DNA of 64,000 nt from an uncultured Eubacteriales bacterium (GTDB lineage: Bacteria > Bacillota > Clostridia > Oscillospirales > CAG-272). The DNA is taken from positions 159,083-223,082 of the forward strand of contig CAKRZR010000002.1 in NCBI GenBank assembly GCA_934433485.1. The letters are read 5' to 3'. The notes under the pieces were generated by a model. It did no database searches. It was given only the letters and a program-made list of their open reading frames with translations, and was not told the origin of the DNA. The position numbers and the translations under genes were made by a program. Positions 34,295 to 43,645 of the stretch are shown here, one piece after another (position 1 is the first letter of the stretch; every line of letters begins with the position of its first letter).

Positions 34295-35043
34295 TTACTT
34301 CTTTCCCTTTTTCGTCTCCTCCAGATAAATCGTCACGCGGCTTTCGATGAAGTCCGCTGTCAGCGCCGCGTCACGGGAACCGGATAGATAGGTTTCCGTT
34401 TCCTCATAGAGAATGTTCCACATCTCATCTTCGTTCGCGTACTCCGTGATCGGCAAACCGATAGAATCGATCCATGCTTCAATTTCGTCCCAATCGACGT
34501 CCGTCTCCATAATGATCGTGCCGCGGGTCTCGTCCCAGTTGTCCACAAACCGTTGGCTATAGTACATACCGTTTCCGCCGCCGCTGTAATACGCCGTAAG
34601 CATGGTGTCGCCATGGGCATCGACCAGCGTCCGGAAATCGGAGCGGTACACGGACATATTGCCGTTTTCCCCGGACTGTCCGTCTACGGCTTCGCGCAAA
34701 AACAGCCACGCCGCATCCTTTTTCTCTGATTTTTCCATTACGCTGTAGAGATGTGTGCTCTCCGCCAATGGTAATCGTCCGTACCCTGTGTTCCGGAGGA
34801 TTCACGGGAGGACAGCCGGAATTGCAGCGCGCCGTCAGAGATGCCGTAATAGCCGTAAATGTACTCCTCGGAACGCTCCGACACAAGCGGCGTGCCGTCG
34901 AAAACATGGGTAAGGACCGTCGGCGTCTCGACCGGTTCGCCGTCCGGCGTCGATTTTATGCATCCCGCAGCTCCGAGAATCGCGAATACCGCAAGCAAAG
35001 CCCCGATTCCCTTCCTCCACATACCAATCTTTTTCACAAACAC
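34295..35043 (-). pseudogene. Collapsed copy of the propeller/solute-binding lipoprotein family (internal deletion)
   Basis: The first ~95 codons (from GTG at 35043) encode a signal peptide, lipobox GAAGC and the family start TVLTHVFDGTPL, aligning with residues ~1-85 of the intact neighbour at 35137. The last ~155 codons (HLYSVMEKSEKKDAAW to VTIYLEETKK) align with its last ~155 residues. About 530 middle codons are missing and the two pieces are in different frames, with the junction near 34757-34772. A promoter and ribosome site survive, so transcription may continue. This is an out-of-frame deletion, not a transposon insertion. Confidence 0.85.
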
Positions 35044-35089
35044 GGCGCTCCTCTCTGTAATAGTGTACGAAATTTCTATCGCCACCTAT

Positions 35090-35118
35090 AGGATACCATA
35101 TTTTTGATGGATATGCAA
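35090..35118 (-). promoter_or_regulatory. Promoter of the collapsed lipoprotein copy
   Basis: Minus strand TTGCAT, 17 bases, TATCCT. Confidence 0.55.
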
Positions 35119-35136
35119 GAGAAACCTTCCGGTAAT

Positions 35137-37458
35137 TTAGTGTTTTTCCTCCAAATACAGTTTCACCCGGTTGTCGATGCGCTCCGCTGCCTCCTCTGCT
35201 GTGCCATTGCTCGCGAGATAGGCGGAGATTTCGTCCTCGATCAGCGACGTGACCTCGGCGGGAAGATACGTGCCTGTCACCGGGGCTCCCACGCGGTCGA
35301 GATATGCCTCCGCTTCGTCCCAGTCCACGTCGCTGCCCCCAATCTTTTCTCCGCGGACCGTGCCGTCGGAGGCGCGCAGATCGCTGCTTTTGCCGTAGGA
35401 ATAGCTGCCGTTATAATACGCGACCATGGCGGTGTTCTGCAGCTTGTCCGCAAGATCGCGGAAGGCGGTGTGCGTCAGAGGAATGTTCATGCGCCAGATG
35501 TCGTCGGGATCCGGCTCGTATTTGGTGATGTATTTGAGAAACGTCCACGCGGCGTCCTTTTTCGCCGAGGATTCCATGATGGAGTAGAGGTTGACGAGCG
35601 TCGAGAACTGCTCCCCAGCCTTGCCCGGGTAGCCGATGCGCACCGTATCGTCGTGGAAATACACGCGCTCTAAAAGAAAATCGAGCATCGTATTGTAGCC
35701 GTTTGTCGCCGCGACCGCCGTGCCGTTCTGATATTCCTCATACATATTGGCGTTCCGGTCATACACGTACGCGGGAGATTCCGGCTGGAGGGTATCGAGA
35801 AAACGGAGATACCGCAGGAAGGTTTTCCCGGCAAAGCGCGACTTGTCCCCGTCGATGTAGGTCGCGTAGCCCTGGGAACCCATGAGCTTCCACGACACGT
35901 TGTCCTGCCCCAGATCCTTCATGAGGGACACACCTTCCGGCAGGCGGTCGTTTACATCCAGCATTTCTTCAATCGTCCAGTCTTTGCGCTTGCCGACGTA
36001 TTCCCGATTCGCGATCAGGGTCACGAACCGGATATTGGACGGAAGCGCTGCGAGCTTGCCGTCGATGGTAAAGAAGTTTTTCACGCAGCCAAAGAGATCC
36101 CTCTCGTCGTACGTCGGATCCGCTTTCATCAGCACCATAAGATCCGTGCAAAGTCCCGCGTCGAGTATGGCGACATATCCGCTGTCCTCCATGGTACCTG
36201 TCACCATATCCGGATGGTATATGCCGGTCACGAGATCCATCCCAAGCCTGTCCGCGCCGCCGTTTGGATTCTCCATGCTGTCAAACCGGCTGTAATCGTT
36301 CAGCGTAACGCGTATTTTCTCCACAGCGTATTCCTGATTGAAGCGGACGATGGCGGCAACCAGATCCCGCGAAACGGATATGCCAGCGACGTCGAGCACC
36401 GTCATGTCGGCAAGATCCACGTCGGCGGACTTTTCGTAAATGCCGTAGACGTTTTCCGCCGTCACCTCGTCCATGTAGCCGATGAGAAAGTGCGTTTCAT
36501 CAATGTAGGCGAGATCGCAAATGGCGCTGGGAATGTTGGAATTGAGAAAGCTTAATAGAAAATCCGGGGATTCCGTCTCCGCGGAATAGCCGTACACACC
36601 GACTTCATTGTAATAGTAGAGATCGTATCCGTCCCCAAAGAAAAAGCCGTTCGCGTGTGCCGACGCCGGAATCTCCACCGCATTGCCTATCTCTCCATGC
36701 ACCCGATCGATGGGATACAGTGTCATGGACTCCGTGGTGTAATCCATCCAGGAGGCATACACCGTATCGTCCGGCGCGAGCACCAGATCGTAGTAGTATT
36801 CTTCCGTTTCTATCTTTGTCTCCGGCGTGAGATCGGGCGCTATGATCCACAGATCCGCCTCCCCGCGCAGATACAGCCGTCCGGTGCTGTCACAGACCGC
36901 CGTCAGATTCGTGAGATCCCTCTCGCGCATGTCCGTCACCGTCGTCAGATCGTCAATGGTACGGGTCGTGCCGTCGTTTTCCTCCATCGTAATAGATATG
37001 GTGGTATCGCTCCCTGTCCATACGCGCGCGATGGTGATACAGCCGCCCGGGTATGCCAGCACCTTTGTGAACCGGTCGTCAAAACTCATGTACCCGCCAT
37101 CCACGGTCTTTTCCCGCACGACCTTTTCCAACGCCTCTTCCGCATGGATCGTGCCATCCGCGTCAATTGGCAGCATATAGAGAATGTCCTTTGTTACCGC
37201 GCGAAAATCCGGTGTACCCTCTTCGCCTGTCACATCCTCATACCAGCACTGGAACGCGTACGCGCCGTCGATGCTCCCGAGATAGTTCTTGATCTCGCAA
37301 TGCTCCGGCGGCGTGATCGGAGTGCCGGTATACACATTCGTGAGGATCGACGGCGTTTTCACAAGCGCTACGGACTCTTTTTTGCCACAGCCGGAGAAGA
37401 GCATTCCAACCGCGAGCACGCCGCACAGCACTCCGATGTGTCGTTTTTGCCTTTTCAT
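35137..37458 (-). CDS. Large lipoprotein: propeller-like domain plus solute-binding domain
   Basis: A 773-residue lipoprotein with lipobox GMLFSGC (Cys24). After the family start SILTNVYTGTPI, residues ~60-360 are beta-rich with repeated short blades (STGRLYLRGEADLWIIAPDL, YDLYYYNEVGVYGYS), suggesting a beta-propeller. Residues ~365-773 look like a family-1 solute-binding fold (LAALPSNIRFVTLIANREYV, KKDAAWTFLKY, VDWDEAEAYLDRVGAP). It ends RVKLYLEEKH like its paralogues. GGAGAA precedes the ATG at 37458. The upstream paralogue ends 78 bases away. No transporter membrane parts are present. Confidence 0.8.
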   Translation of the reverse strand: MKRQKRHIGVLCGVLAVGMLFSGCGKKESVALVKTPSILTNVYTGTPITPPEHCEIKNYLGSIDGAYAFQCWYEDVTGEEGTPDFRAVTKDILYMLPIDADGTIHAEEALEKVVREKTVDGGYMSFDDRFTKVLAYPGGCITIARVWTGSDTTISITMEENDGTTRTIDDLTTVTDMRERDLTNLTAVCDSTGRLYLRGEADLWIIAPDLTPETKIETEEYYYDLVLAPDDTVYASWMDYTTESMTLYPIDRVHGEIGNAVEIPASAHANGFFFGDGYDLYYYNEVGVYGYSAETESPDFLLSFLNSNIPSAICDLAYIDETHFLIGYMDEVTAENVYGIYEKSADVDLADMTVLDVAGISVSRDLVAAIVRFNQEYAVEKIRVTLNDYSRFDSMENPNGGADRLGMDLVTGIYHPDMVTGTMEDSGYVAILDAGLCTDLMVLMKADPTYDERDLFGCVKNFFTIDGKLAALPSNIRFVTLIANREYVGKRKDWTIEEMLDVNDRLPEGVSLMKDLGQDNVSWKLMGSQGYATYIDGDKSRFAGKTFLRYLRFLDTLQPESPAYVYDRNANMYEEYQNGTAVAATNGYNTMLDFLLERVYFHDDTVRIGYPGKAGEQFSTLVNLYSIMESSAKKDAAWTFLKYITKYEPDPDDIWRMNIPLTHTAFRDLADKLQNTAMVAYYNGSYSYGKSSDLRASDGTVRGEKIGGSDVDWDEAEAYLDRVGAPVTGTYLPAEVTSLIEDEISAYLASNGTAEEAAERIDNRVKLYLEEKH

Positions 37459-37481
37459 ATGGTTCTCCGTAGATACACGAC

Positions 37482-37517
37482 ATGGCATATCCCCATTTTC
37501 GCCTGGAAATATGCCAT
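37482..37517. other. Intergenic hairpin between tandem lipoprotein genes
   Basis: ATGGCATAT pairs perfectly with ATATGCCAT across an 18-base loop, without a T run. It may act as an mRNA stabiliser or processing site between the two paralogues. Confidence 0.6.
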
Positions 37518-37536
37518 ATCTGTCTGTTTTATGGTA

Positions 37537-39843
37537 TCAGCTGTTTTCCGCGAGATAGAGCTTCACACGGCTCTGGATCATGCTTGCCGTGTCGGACGCG
37601 GATTTGCTGCCGCCGAAGTAGTTGGAGATTTCCTCTGTGAGGATGTCCTGTACCTCATACGGCAGGCTTGTACTTACAGCCGGACTGCCAATCTCGTCGA
37701 ACCACTTTTCAATGCCGTCCCAATCCACATCGGACGCGCGCAGCACCATCCCCTGCGACTCGTCGTATCCAACCGATTCCGGGTCAAATTCCCCCCAGGA
37801 CGCACTGCCGTTGTTGTAGATCATGAACGTATAATTTTTGATCTTCTCTATCTTCTTTTTAAAATCGGAATGGAAGAGCGGTACGCCGTCGCTGCCGTTT
37901 TCTTTCTGTTGGAGCGCCGATTTGACAAAGCGCCATGCGACATCCTTGTGCTCCGAGCTGTCCATGATGCTGTAAAGGCTTGTGTACTGCGAAAGCGTCG
38001 TACCGCCACCCTTGCCGTTCACACTCGGATAACCGATACGCACCGTGTTGTCCGCGCCGAAGTAAGCCAGCTCCTCAAACCAGCTGCTTACCCCCCAGTA
38101 GCCGTTTTGCACCGTCGCGTATTTACCGTTCCGATACTCCGCGTACATGTTGTCGTTGTCGTACTCATATTCGGAATCCGGCAGCGTCTCCGGCAGGGCT
38201 TTCAGATGCTCCAGGAGACGGATGAACGTTGGAGAATCAAAGGAACAGTCAGTACCGTCTATGAATGCGGCAAACCCGTTTTCCCCGAGCAGGTTCATGA
38301 AGGAATTTTGCGTCAGACTCCGCGCGATGGCAACACCCTCCGGCAGAGAATCGACCACATCGAGCATTTCATCGAGCGTCCAGGAGGTTTTGCTGCCGAG
38401 AAGCGTCTTGTTGCCGAGGAGGGTCTGTACGTTGATTTCAGACGGGAGCGCGATCAGTTTGCCATCGATGGTGTAGGTGTTCTTCACGCAGCCGAACAGA
38501 TTGGACAGGTCAAATTCCGCGTCTCCCGCGGCGAGCGTGTTGTAATCGGCAAACAGTCCTTTTTCAAGGAAAGCAGAGTATGCGTTATCGGAAATACTGC
38601 CGATTACGATATCCGGCTTATACAGACCGTTCAACACATCGTTCGCGAGTTTGGTATCCCCGGCGGTGTAGTCCTCCGGCGTGTCATACTGGCTGTAATC
38701 CGTGTAGATCACGTGCATATCCTTGTTTTTCCGGTTGAAATCGACCACGCGGGAGGTCAGATCGTACGGCGCATTTGTCGAGGCAATCTCCACAATGGTG
38801 AGCTGTGACAGATCGATGTCCGCGGACTTGGTGAACACGCCGAATTCGCGGTCCCACGTAAGCCGGTCGTAATATTGCAGGAGGAACGAGTCGGCATCTA
38901 TGTAGTACGCGTCCTCGATGTCGCCGCTGATGTCGGAATTTTGGAAATTCATGAGCAGCGTGCCGGCTTCCTCACCGGTATTGTAGCCGTAGATGCCGGT
39001 CGTGTTGTAATAGTAAAGGGTGTAGCCCTCGCCGAAGAAGATCCCGTTGAAATCCAGATTTTCCGGCAGCGCGATCGCGTCCCCAAACTTTTTCGCCTGT
39101 ACGTCGATCGGCGCGCATGTCATGCCATTTTCCGCGTAATACTGCGCATAGATCTTGCCGTCCGTAGACAGGCTCATGTGCTGGATATAGTTGCCGCCCT
39201 GGATAGCGAACAAGTAGTTCAGCTCCGGATCGAACACCCAGATGTTGGAGTCGCCCGCCAGATAGATATTGCCGTCCCCGTCGCACTGGATGTACTGGAT
39301 ATAGAGGGAATCGTCTGTGTTCTGGAAGTTCTTCTCGATCCCCTCCGCGCGCTTTTCTGTTCCGTCATCGCGGATCACGGCGAGATCATAGCTGGTAGAA
39401 CCGTTTGACGGATCATAATTCGCGGTCAGCTCCACTCTGCCGCCATCGAAGAGATGCAGCGTCGTGTCGGAATAGTCCACGCTCGTCTCATCGCTTCCCT
39501 TCATCTCAATGGTGGACAGCACCGTCTCTGTGTAGTCTCCGCCATCCTCCGGAAGCGCAATCAGCACATTCTTAGACAGCGAATAGAAATCTTCCGTGCC
39601 ATAATCGCCCTCCGACTCGTAATAACTGCCCTGGAACTGGAATGCGCCGTCTTTGATTCCTGCATAGCTGTTGATATAGTAGCCCTCCGGCATGGTCAGA
39701 TCCCGGCAGGCGTACACATGCGTTAGCATGGTCGGCTTTTCGATCGCCTGCCCCTCTGTTTCCGTGTCTGTATTCGTTTTTGTGCCGCATCCCGCCAGCA
39801 TCAGCATGGCAAGCACCGCCATGCACCATCTTTTCTTTTGCAT
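37537..39843 (-). CDS. Large lipoprotein: propeller-like domain plus solute-binding domain
   Basis: A 768-residue paralogue of the neighbour at 35137. The lipobox is MLMLAGC (Cys19); the conserved start is PTMLTHVYACRDLT. The N-terminal half has blade-like strands (GNIYLAGDSNIWVFDPEL, GKIYAQYYAENG, YTLYYYNTTGIYGYN). The solute-binding half shows LANDVLNGLYKPDIVIG, KLIALPSEINVQTL, KDVAWRFVKSA and DVDWDGIEKWFDEIGSP, and it ends SRVKLYLAENS. It is the first gene of the array, with a good promoter. Ligand unknown. Confidence 0.8.
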   Translation of the reverse strand: MQKKRWCMAVLAMLMLAGCGTKTNTDTETEGQAIEKPTMLTHVYACRDLTMPEGYYINSYAGIKDGAFQFQGSYYESEGDYGTEDFYSLSKNVLIALPEDGGDYTETVLSTIEMKGSDETSVDYSDTTLHLFDGGRVELTANYDPSNGSTSYDLAVIRDDGTEKRAEGIEKNFQNTDDSLYIQYIQCDGDGNIYLAGDSNIWVFDPELNYLFAIQGGNYIQHMSLSTDGKIYAQYYAENGMTCAPIDVQAKKFGDAIALPENLDFNGIFFGEGYTLYYYNTTGIYGYNTGEEAGTLLMNFQNSDISGDIEDAYYIDADSFLLQYYDRLTWDREFGVFTKSADIDLSQLTIVEIASTNAPYDLTSRVVDFNRKNKDMHVIYTDYSQYDTPEDYTAGDTKLANDVLNGLYKPDIVIGSISDNAYSAFLEKGLFADYNTLAAGDAEFDLSNLFGCVKNTYTIDGKLIALPSEINVQTLLGNKTLLGSKTSWTLDEMLDVVDSLPEGVAIARSLTQNSFMNLLGENGFAAFIDGTDCSFDSPTFIRLLEHLKALPETLPDSEYEYDNDNMYAEYRNGKYATVQNGYWGVSSWFEELAYFGADNTVRIGYPSVNGKGGGTTLSQYTSLYSIMDSSEHKDVAWRFVKSALQQKENGSDGVPLFHSDFKKKIEKIKNYTFMIYNNGSASWGEFDPESVGYDESQGMVLRASDVDWDGIEKWFDEIGSPAVSTSLPYEVQDILTEEISNYFGGSKSASDTASMIQSRVKLYLAENS

Positions 39844-39896
39844 TTTCTTCTCCTCATCCTTTTTGCAACGCTGTCTTATCGTTTTCTTACACGCTT

Positions 39897-39925
39897 ATCA
39901 TACCACAAATGTAGTTCCTTTGCAA
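39897..39925 (-). promoter_or_regulatory. Promoter of the first lipoprotein array
   Basis: Minus strand TTGCAA, 17 bases, TATGAT. Confidence 0.75.
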
Positions 39926-40020
39926 TGGGATTTTCAGGAATATAAGGTTTCCTTAAACAAAAATTAACAATGCGGCGTCAAAAAAGAGCGGACATTGTCT
40001 CCGCTCTTTCCCAGATTTTG

Positions 40021-41088
40021 TTATTTTGTCTCGCCGTCAATGTAGTCGAGCACCGCGTGGGCGAAATCGACGCCAAACGCGCACATGGCGTCCTCGGAGA
40101 TCACATGCCCCGGCAGACTGAAATACGGCGTTTCCAGTGTGACGACCAGCGCGGAATCCGCCCGGCGCGCGAAATAACTCTTGCAGTTCGGGGAATCTTC
40201 ATGGTTCCACTGCTCGTTCGGACCCACATCGTTTTTGCGCTCGTATGTCAGCGTATGTCCGGCGGACTCCTTTTCGAGATACGCGGAGAATCGGTCGTTC
40301 CTCTCCTCCATGGATTCCGTGCTCCTGCTGATAAACGGCACATCGTTCTGCTCCCACATGTGCCACGGCGAATGGAAATCGAACGCGTAGGCAACGGTAT
40401 GGGTATCGGCAAAGGCGCGGATCGCGCGAATGGAAGCATAAATGGATGGCGCACCATCGAGGGGATAATCGCGATTGTGGTCATACGGCGCGCGGTTCTT
40501 GCCCTGATCGCCATCGACAACGCCGTCGTAATCCACGCACGGCACACAGAGAATCGCGTATCCCGCGGGCAAAGCTTCGACGAGCGTCTGGAGGACCCCC
40601 TCAAGGACATAGCTCCCCGTCGATTCACAGGCGTGGTGGCGCGCGGTCAGAAGGATATATTTCTCACCCTCGCCGTACCGCACGCAGGGGACGCTTCTGC
40701 CCTTTTCACTGACACAGAATTCCGCTGTCTTCAAGCCATGCTCGGCGCAGAACGTCGCGAAGCGTGTCGGCTGATAGAGCATATCGTGTGCGAAACAGAC
40801 CCGGTTCTCCTCCGCGCCAAAGGTGTATGTGAACGTGTCGCCCGCAATTTCCGTGCCGGCCCATGCCCAGTGGATCCCGTCGCGGCTGACCGCAGGGCCG
40901 AACCGGCCGACGCGATTCCGGCTTGGAAAACGGAACGTTACCGTCTCTCCGGCAGCATCCTCCACGCAAAACGCCCAATAAAACCAGTCGTCGATGGTGG
41001 TGCGCAGGTCCCGTTCGATGTAGACGGTGTTGTCTTTGATCTCTTGAACGATCGCGTTGCCGCCCGGAAAATCCGTTACAATCCGCAT
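40021..41088 (-). CDS. M14-type zinc carboxypeptidase
   Basis: A 355-residue protein with an N-terminal beta-sandwich (about 1-125) and a C-terminal M14 peptidase domain. Zinc ligands are expected in TARHHACESTG (HxxE) near 148 and FDFHSPW near 240; substrate residues lie in NRAPYDHNRDY near 219 and the general base Glu in VVTLETPY near 318. It resembles the cytosolic carboxypeptidase/M14_6-like group. There is no signal peptide, so it would trim imported peptides inside the cell. It follows the solute-binding gene by three bases in an AraC-linked operon. Confidence 0.82.
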   Translation of the reverse strand: MRIVTDFPGGNAIVQEIKDNTVYIERDLRTTIDDWFYWAFCVEDAAGETVTFRFPSRNRVGRFGPAVSRDGIHWAWAGTEIAGDTFTYTFGAEENRVCFAHDMLYQPTRFATFCAEHGLKTAEFCVSEKGRSVPCVRYGEGEKYILLTARHHACESTGSYVLEGVLQTLVEALPAGYAILCVPCVDYDGVVDGDQGKNRAPYDHNRDYPLDGAPSIYASIRAIRAFADTHTVAYAFDFHSPWHMWEQNDVPFISRSTESMEERNDRFSAYLEKESAGHTLTYERKNDVGPNEQWNHEDSPNCKSYFARRADSALVVTLETPYFSLPGHVISEDAMCAFGVDFAHAVLDYIDGETK

Positions 41089-41091
41089 GCC

Positions 41092-42579
41092 TCAGTCGCC
41101 CCCTCCTTCTCCGTCGTTCACCACGGTCAAAATGGCGAGATCCTTCGCCACCGTCGGCGCGATTTTCTCAGTCAGGGACACAAACGTGTCGGTGCCCTTG
41201 TAATACACTTCCATATATTTGTAATAGGTGTCCCCGCTGAAGGTACTCAGCCCAATGTCATACGCCGCGGAGGCAAAGATAATATCGAGCATTTTCGCGG
41301 ATCCCTCGTCGCGGGCATAGCGGGATTTGAGCAGCGTTTCCTTGTAGAGCGGCACCAGTCCGGTGTGGGAATCGCGGCTCATTGCCTCCAGAATCAGACC
41401 GACGTTTTCGTATTCCTCCGCCGGCAGCGTGATCGGGAGAGACGCCATCGTACCGCCGGAGGTCAGCGCGTAGTATTTCTCCTGCGATTCGTCGAATTTC
41501 GGGAACGGAATGATGCCGATGTCGCTTTCCATATCGCGGTAATTGGATACCGCCTTCATGGACGAGCCGATGAAGAGGCTGTGGTTGTCCTTGAAGATCG
41601 CCTGCGCATCTACGCTGCCGTCGTGGATATTCTTCGCGACCTTCATGAACATATTGCTGCCGTTATGCTTCTCAAGGATCGTGGACAGGACGTGCAGCGC
41701 GTATTCGTTGCCGGGGATCGCGAACACCGTCTCGCCGTTCTCGTTCTGGTCGATGTATTTGACCCCCGCACCGGTCACAAGGGAGCCAAAATAGAGCTTG
41801 ACCGCCGTGGCACAGCCGAATCGGTCGTTCAGGTCGATCACGCCGTCGCCGTTGAGGTCTGCCACCGCCGCCGTTTCCATTTCGTAGAGCTTATCGTCCG
41901 TCCACTTGCCTTCCTCGACCAGGGTATACAGATCGTCCGCGAAGCCGAGATCCGCGTACATATCCTTATTGAAGAGCATGATGAAGCTGCGCGTGCTCTG
42001 GGACAGGGAGAAATCTCCTGTCACGGCAAAGGGCTTTCCGTTCGCGATGAAGGTAGAGCCGGCGTTCTCGTTCCACCAGTCCGTGGTGAGATCGATATAG
42101 GGGATATTGTCCCATGTGAGAAGTCGTCCGCCCGCGTAATGATTGACAAGCTGTTCGTCGTAGAGCATCACGAGCTTGTACGTGTTTTCCCCGGACAGAA
42201 TCTTCTCCGCCAGCGCAGCGGACGGATCCCTTTCCAGCTCCGCGGTGATCTTACAGTTGAACTGCTCCATCACGCGGTTGTTGCGCGCCCAGACCTCGTC
42301 GTTCAGCGCGTCGCCGTTTGTTTCGTCCGCGGTCAGAATGTGGATCGCCCAGGAGAGCCATTCTTCATTGTAGTTGTCGATGTGGAAATCGTAGCCGTCC
42401 ATGTCCTTCTCCGGCAGTGCGGGAAATGCCGGCTCGGTTTCGGCGGATTCCGTTTCGGTCTGCGGATTCGCTGTGGCATCGACAGGGGCGGTGTCGTTCG
42501 CGGGAGGCTCTGTCTTTCCGCATCCGGCGGCGGCGATCAGCAGAAGAAGACAGAGGATAAGGGAGAGCTTGCGTTTCAT
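41092..42579 (-). CDS. Extracellular solute-binding lipoprotein (family 1-like), AraC-linked
   Basis: A 495-residue lipoprotein with lipobox LIAAAGC (Cys20) and a short T/E-rich tether. The fold shows TTDWWNENAG near 160, the calcium-loop-like DLNGDGVIDLNDRFGC near 250 and IPFPKFDESQ near 358. AAGGA lies upstream of the ATG. It is first of two genes with the M14 peptidase, a pairing that hints at peptide or amino-sugar-peptide uptake followed by trimming. Its promoter has a pair of direct repeats abutting the -35, matching those before the FAD oxidoreductase. Confidence 0.85.
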   Translation of the reverse strand: MKRKLSLILCLLLLIAAAGCGKTEPPANDTAPVDATANPQTETESAETEPAFPALPEKDMDGYDFHIDNYNEEWLSWAIHILTADETNGDALNDEVWARNNRVMEQFNCKITAELERDPSAALAEKILSGENTYKLVMLYDEQLVNHYAGGRLLTWDNIPYIDLTTDWWNENAGSTFIANGKPFAVTGDFSLSQSTRSFIMLFNKDMYADLGFADDLYTLVEEGKWTDDKLYEMETAAVADLNGDGVIDLNDRFGCATAVKLYFGSLVTGAGVKYIDQNENGETVFAIPGNEYALHVLSTILEKHNGSNMFMKVAKNIHDGSVDAQAIFKDNHSLFIGSSMKAVSNYRDMESDIGIIPFPKFDESQEKYYALTSGGTMASLPITLPAEEYENVGLILEAMSRDSHTGLVPLYKETLLKSRYARDEGSAKMLDIIFASAAYDIGLSTFSGDTYYKYMEVYYKGTDTFVSLTEKIAPTVAKDLAILTVVNDGEGGGD

Positions 42580-42622
42580 GACAAATCCTTTCCATATTTT
42601 TTACATTTGATTGATCGATGTC

Positions 42623-42651
42623 ATTATAGCATAGATCCTGCCGTGGGGAAA
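42623..42651 (-). promoter_or_regulatory. Promoter of the solute-binding/M14 operon
   Basis: Minus strand TTTCCC, 17 bases, TATAAT. The poor -35 fits a promoter that needs an activator. Confidence 0.65.
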
Positions 42652-42686
42652 TGCGATATTTGAGCGATTTTTTGCTATTTTTGAGC
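42652..42686 (-). promoter_or_regulatory. Candidate AraC operator (two direct repeats) abutting the -35
   Basis: On the minus strand GCTCAAAAATAGCA and GCTCAAATATCGCA lie 21 bases apart; the second touches the -35 box. They fit GCTCAwwwhTnrCA, shared with the repeat pair at 43581-43616. Confidence 0.6.
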
Positions 42687-42716
42687 AGCCGCGCCTGTCA
42701 TATTCCGCAAACGCCC

Positions 42717-43562
42717 TCATCCGCGTCTTTCCGCGCGGTATACGCTGGGCGCCACACCCTTTTCCTGCTTGAATTGGTGTGTAAACGAATACACGTCGGA
42801 GTATCCGAGCTTCTCCGCGATCACACCGATCTGCTCACCGGCAAGCAGATAGGTGCAGGCGGCATCGATACGGCAGCGGATCCGGAATCTGCCCGGGGAT
42901 TCTCCGAACAATTCGGCAAAGCGGCGGCGGAACGTATGGTACCCGATCCCGCATTCCGCCGCGATCTCCTCAAGCGACCGAATATCCCGCGGATCGGACA
43001 GGATGGTGCGCGCCTTATACAGCGGCTGCGTTTTGCGGCTCTCGGCGATCCCGGACACCGCGAGGATGTAGTGGCAGATCGTCGGCAGATGCAGGTACAT
43101 ATCCGTCCACGGCACCTCCGTCAGCACGCGCAAAATGGCTGTGAACTCCTCGTAATACTCATACCGGAACGGACAGGCATGGACCGCCTCGCAATATGCC
43201 AGCTCCGGGATCAGCTGCAAAAGCGCCGGATAATACGATTTGTCCATGCAGAGATAGAGGCGCACACCCCGCTTTGCCGTAAGCCGCATTTCATATCGTC
43301 GATCCGGACGGCGGATACAGACATCCATCGACGCAAGGGGCTTTGTTTCGCCCTTTTCGGTATGGGAGCCCCTGCCCTCCCAGATCCATGTCATCGCGAA
43401 CTGGTCGTCATGCGTATCGTTTGTGACCGTCTCGATCCCGGTGTTCACAGAGATCCCGGCGGCAATTCCGGCGACCCGTGTATACGCGTGACCGACCCGC
43501 CGCAGAAGATAAAACGGCGCGCCGCCGTCCTTTTCATCGAGATACAGCTTTTCCTCCTCCAT
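42717..43562 (-). CDS. AraC family transcriptional regulator
   Basis: A 281-residue regulator with a sensor-type N-terminal half and the AraC double helix-turn-helix at the C terminus. RSLEEIAAECGIGYHTFRRRF is the first helix-turn-helix and IGVIAEKLGYSDVYSFTHQFKQ the second, followed by GVAPSVYRA. The start at 43562 is preferred: GGAAGAG lies nearby, and an earlier ATG at 43586 would fall inside the operator repeats. It stands between the solute-binding/M14 operon and a divergent FAD oxidoreductase and probably activates both. Confidence 0.88.
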   Translation of the reverse strand: MEEEKLYLDEKDGGAPFYLLRRVGHAYTRVAGIAAGISVNTGIETVTNDTHDDQFAMTWIWEGRGSHTEKGETKPLASMDVCIRRPDRRYEMRLTAKRGVRLYLCMDKSYYPALLQLIPELAYCEAVHACPFRYEYYEEFTAILRVLTEVPWTDMYLHLPTICHYILAVSGIAESRKTQPLYKARTILSDPRDIRSLEEIAAECGIGYHTFRRRFAELFGESPGRFRIRCRIDAACTYLLAGEQIGVIAEKLGYSDVYSFTHQFKQEKGVAPSVYRAERRG

Positions 43563-43580
43563 GCACTCTTCCGTCCTTTC

Positions 43581-43616
43581 GCTCATTTCTGACAAATCCG
43601 CCGCTCATTTCTGACA
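43581..43616 (+). promoter_or_regulatory. Candidate AraC operator (perfect 14-base direct repeats)
   Basis: GCTCATTTCTGACA occurs at 43581-43594 and again at 43603-43616, 22 bases apart (two helical turns). The second copy abuts the -35 box at 43617 and the pair lies just downstream of the predicted araC start, suiting activation of one gene and repression of the other. Confidence 0.65.
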
Positions 43617-43645
43617 TTTACGAGCTGTCCTTTTTATTATATAAT
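43617..43645 (+). promoter_or_regulatory. Promoter of the FAD oxidoreductase
   Basis: TTTACG, 17 bases, TATAAT, with the AraC repeats directly upstream. Confidence 0.6.

Noticed and set aside
36655..38808. A 717-codon plus-strand frame opposite the first lipoprotein array
   Set aside because: Antisense shadow from codon bias; its product is rich in His, Arg and Val without any domain.
39970..42663. An 897-codon open frame on the plus strand opposite the solute-binding and M14 genes
   Set aside because: It is an antisense shadow: the minus-strand genes have lipobox, family motifs, ribosome sites and a promoter, while this frame has none and spans two genes.
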